Positions 62,304 through 64,000 of a DNA stretch of 64,000 bases are shown here, piece by piece. Within the stretch, counting starts at the first letter, position 1; the number at the start of each line of letters is the position of its first letter. Below the pieces are notes generated by a model. It was not told the DNA's origin. It made no database searches and saw only the letters and a list, made by a program, of their open reading frames with translations. The DNA is from Rhodoferax aquaticus (lineage in GTDB: Bacteria; Pseudomonadota; Gammaproteobacteria; Burkholderiales; Burkholderiaceae_C), in contig NZ_CP036282.1 in the NCBI RefSeq assembly GCF_006974105.1, positions 4,402,001-4,466,000 on the forward strand, given 5' to 3'. The translations under genes and the position numbers were made by a program.

Positions 62304-63398
62304 TTAGGTTTTTGTATCACGCCGGGCGACCTGTGACAACACATACACCAATGCCGCATAGGGCCACAGCCACCCAATCCACTGCGCAAGCCCCTGAAAA
62401 CGAATGAATCGCCCCTGTTCCCAGGCTTGAAGCGTGGCTGCGAAATACGGGTTCTCTGGCGCTTGATTGAGCATATTGAGATACAAGGCAATAGCCACCA
62501 ATGCCAGTGAAGCCCCCACGCGCCAAGGTACAAAAGCCATGCCCAGGCTTGCCAGCAAAGCAACGCCCATCCCCACTTGGGTCGCCAAATCCAACCAAGC
62601 CCAAGCATGCGCCGGCCCCCAACTCAAGGCGGCAGACAGGCTGGTTACTGCGATTCCCAGACCAAACAGCCCAAGCACTAGCTTGATGCGCTGCAGTGGC
62701 GAACGCACTACGCAAAAGCCAAGCAAACACGGAATGAGCAAACCCAATGCCACGCACACCATCGTGGCCGCCGGCACCAAAGGCAGCAAAGCCTCGTCCC
62801 GCACTGGCAGCCAGTTGAAAAAGGGAGTGTCGTCCAGCGTATCTGCCAAGGCCCCTTCGAGTCTTTCCAACACCTGCCCTAGGCCAAATGGTATGGCGGC
62901 AGGAAACAGCAGGGCGACAGGCCAACTGGCCAGCAATACCAAGCCGCCACGCGCTTCCGGCACGAACCACCGGGCACGAATGCGACTCCAGTGGTCAATT
63001 GCTCCCCAGCGCTCCAACAGCACTGTCACACCAGCACCCAAGAGCCCCCCTACGGTATTGAAAAACAGGTCCTCTTTGGAAGGCACACGGGCGGGCAGGT
63101 AGGTTTGCAAAGCTTCCATACAGCCGGCTAGCAAAAAAGCCCAAAGAGTCGAACGGATGATGACGTGGCGGGACCGTCCACTGCGCACTGCGCCAAGTGC
63201 CAGCAGGCTCCCCAATGGGACGTAACCCGCGATGTTGATGCCCACATCAAACCCCGTCCAATACTTGGGAAGCGGTGCAGACACGTAATGCCACGGCGCT
63301 AAGCCTGGATCGCGCCACTCAGTAAACGGATACAGGCTGGCATAGACCACCAAGAGCACATACATGAGCGCCAACGGTGACGCAGTGGTCTTGTGCAT
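62304..63398 (-). CDS. VanZ-family integral membrane protein
   Basis: 364 residues with about 9-10 hydrophobic helices. The VanZ-like half is N-terminal (YTVLLVYASLYPF-type LVVYASLYPFTEWRDPGL, FDVGINIAGYVPLGSLLALG, ALQTYLPARVPSKEDLFFNT). VanZ proteins of Gram-positives affect teicoplanin resistance, but most members, as here, have no known function. The same-strand HemJ-like gene precedes it by 18 bases, so they are likely co-transcribed. Confidence 0.9.
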   Translation of the reverse strand: MHKTTASPLALMYVLLVVYASLYPFTEWRDPGLAPWHYVSAPLPKYWTGFDVGINIAGYVPLGSLLALGAVRSGRSRHVIIRSTLWAFLLAGCMEALQTYLPARVPSKEDLFFNTVGGLLGAGVTVLLERWGAIDHWSRIRARWFVPEARGGLVLLASWPVALLFPAAIPFGLGQVLERLEGALADTLDDTPFFNWLPVRDEALLPLVPAATMVCVALGLLIPCLLGFCVVRSPLQRIKLVLGLFGLGIAVTSLSAALSWGPAHAWAWLDLATQVGMGVALLASLGMAFVPWRVGASLALVAIALYLNMLNQAPENPYFAATLQAWEQGRFIRFQGLAQWIGWLWPYAALVYVLSQVARRDTKT

Positions 63399-63416
63399 GG
63401 CTTGGCGGCGGGTGTA

Positions 63417-63845
63417 TTAAAAGGGCTTAACGACCACCAAAATCACGATGGCAAGCAATAGCAAAACCGGTATCTCGTTAAACCAGCGAAACCACACATG
63501 GCTGCGCTGCACTGTGCCTGCGCGGAACTTACGCAGCAACACACTGCAACCATGGTGGTACCCCATGACCAGGAGCACCAAAGCCAACTTGGCGTGCATC
63601 CACGCGTTGCCCGGCCCAAAACCAATGCCATAGCCCAACCATAGCCAAGCGCCAAGCCCGAGGGCCGGCACCGCCAGCAAAGTAGTAAAGCGCAGTAACT
63701 TGTGCGCCATGAGCAGCAACCGTGCCCGCTCCGCCTCAGAGCCAGGCGGCACCATGGCCAGATTCACAAAAATGCGCGGCAAATAAAACAAGCCCGCGAA
63801 CCAGCTGGCGATAAAGACGATGTGGAGTGATTTAACCCAAAGCAT
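63417..63845 (-). CDS. HemJ/CopD-like membrane protein
   Basis: 142 residues from the ATG at 63845 (MLWVKSLHIVFIASWFAGLF), four membrane helices. HIVFIASWFAGLFYLPRIFV, AHKLLRFTTLLAVPALGLG, WMHAKLALVLLVMGYHHGCS and RWFNEIPVLLLLAIVILVV are close to HemJ, the protoporphyrinogen IX oxidase of most Gram-negatives (conserved His10- and Lys-type residues in HIVFIA and HAKLALV). First gene of an operon with vanZ-like and the ferredoxin. Confidence 0.85.
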   Translation of the reverse strand: MLWVKSLHIVFIASWFAGLFYLPRIFVNLAMVPPGSEAERARLLLMAHKLLRFTTLLAVPALGLGAWLWLGYGIGFGPGNAWMHAKLALVLLVMGYHHGCSVLLRKFRAGTVQRSHVWFRWFNEIPVLLLLAIVILVVVKPF

Positions 63846-63876
63846 GTGGAAAGTGTAATGGCCGAAATGCAGGGGC

Positions 63877-63906
63877 AAAAAAAAACCCCAGAACTGGTCT
63901 GGGGTT
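63877..63906 (-). terminator. Intrinsic terminator at the right edge
   Basis: Minus strand AACCCCAGA-CCAGT-TCTGGGGTT followed by nine T. A 9-pair perfect stem with a full T-run. It ends a transcript from the right, upstream of the HemJ-like gene. Confidence 0.92.
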
Positions 63907-63976
63907 GCAAGCCTATTTGCTGTCACACATCAAGGCTCCGCTCAGGGAGGAAAAGCGGAAGGTAGCAAGCTACCCG
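63877..63976 (-). ncRNA. Candidate small RNA with C-rich loop, about 100 nt
   Basis: Minus strand, reading leftwards: -10-like TTAAAT (63989-63984), then hairpin GGTAG-CTTG-CTACC (63974-63961, a CUUG tetraloop), then hairpin TCCGCT-TTTCCTCCCTG-AGCGGA (63959-63937) whose loop exposes CCUCCC, then the intrinsic terminator (63906-63877). No ribosome site plus start codon pair makes a credible protein here. The loop sequence is complementary to Shine-Dalgarno sites, as in C-rich regulatory RNAs of other proteobacteria. The 5' end is inferred; the start may be beyond the window. Confidence 0.6.
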
Positions 63977-64000
63977 GGGTTGAATTTAACAAATAACTTT

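Noticed and set aside
1..64000. CRISPR arrays, tRNA and rRNA genes
   Set aside because: I looked for regularly spaced short repeats and for cloverleaf or rRNA-like sequence and saw none; a tRNAscan-SE or CRISPR search would be needed to exclude weak cases.

Overview
The window looks like chromosomal DNA of a betaproteobacterium, order Burkholderiales, most likely family Comamonadaceae and close to Rhodoferax, Curvibacter or Limnohabitans. The reasons are the GC-rich coding style, the rpsL-rpsG-fusA-tuf-rpsJ ribosomal block, the manX-ptsH-ptsI partial phosphotransferase operon, the cytochrome c'/b561 pair, and copies of a short dispersed repeat (TAGCTGCTTGCGC type) that I associate with this family. 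The assignment rests on recognising protein families by eye, not on a search.

Layout. 1-4516: end of glpD, a D-amino-acid aminotransferase-like gene, then the lipoate operon (ybeD-like, lipB, lipA) closed by a clear terminator. 4601-6117: an SbmA/BacA-like transporter and a HugZ-like protein. 6118-10552: a mosaic stretch. A metallo-beta-lactamase-fold lipoprotein gene is intact at 9608-10552, but its 3' end is repeated at 8295-8602 and in a short remnant at 6145-6192. Between the copies lie a hybrid histidine kinase and a DUF1778/GNAT toxin-antitoxin pair with its own promoter and a perfect palindrome. 10664-18000: LysR, an MFS transporter divergent from an SgrR-like regulator, AsmA, and a second MFS transporter. 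18112-21422: a GGDEF-EAL protein whose stop codon overlaps the start of a GH10 xylanase. 21423-22077: a 360-base element with 62-base inverted arms and a dispersed repeat. 22078-25569: a SWIM-SNF2 helicase. 25578-38680: a signalling-rich region (PAS-GGDEF-EAL, chemotaxis receptor, CHASE/PAS hybrid kinase overlapping a REC-GGDEF response regulator) with small accessory genes, among them an ArsC-like protein that has lost its catalytic cysteine. 38724-42826: an SbtA-like transporter with a 56-residue membrane protein encoded just upstream, an aldo/keto reductase, an AraC regulator and a DMT exporter. 42851-45380: PTS enzyme I, HPr and EIIA(Man). 45625-49704: envelope, redox and cytochrome genes. 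49821-59839: the str-S10 ribosomal operons on the minus strand. 59962-63845: dacA-type carboxypeptidase, a hydrolase, a 2Fe-2S protein, VanZ and HemJ-like. The last 100 bases look like a small RNA gene with an intrinsic terminator.

How the parts connect. The lipoate genes form one operon. The c-di-GMP proteins (three with GGDEF domains, two also with EAL), two hybrid kinases and one receptor make this a dense sensory region; the c-di-GMP/xylanase overlap suggests that one output may be polysaccharide use or biofilm turnover. The PTS genes lack any sugar permease and are probably regulatory. The S10 operon stops after rpsQ and is followed by a peroxiredoxin gene, so the spc operon must lie elsewhere. 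The least ordinary observations are the repeated metallo-hydrolase 3' ends bracketing cargo genes, the small partner gene of the SbtA-like transporter, the cysteine-less ArsC-like protein, and the small RNA candidate at the right edge.
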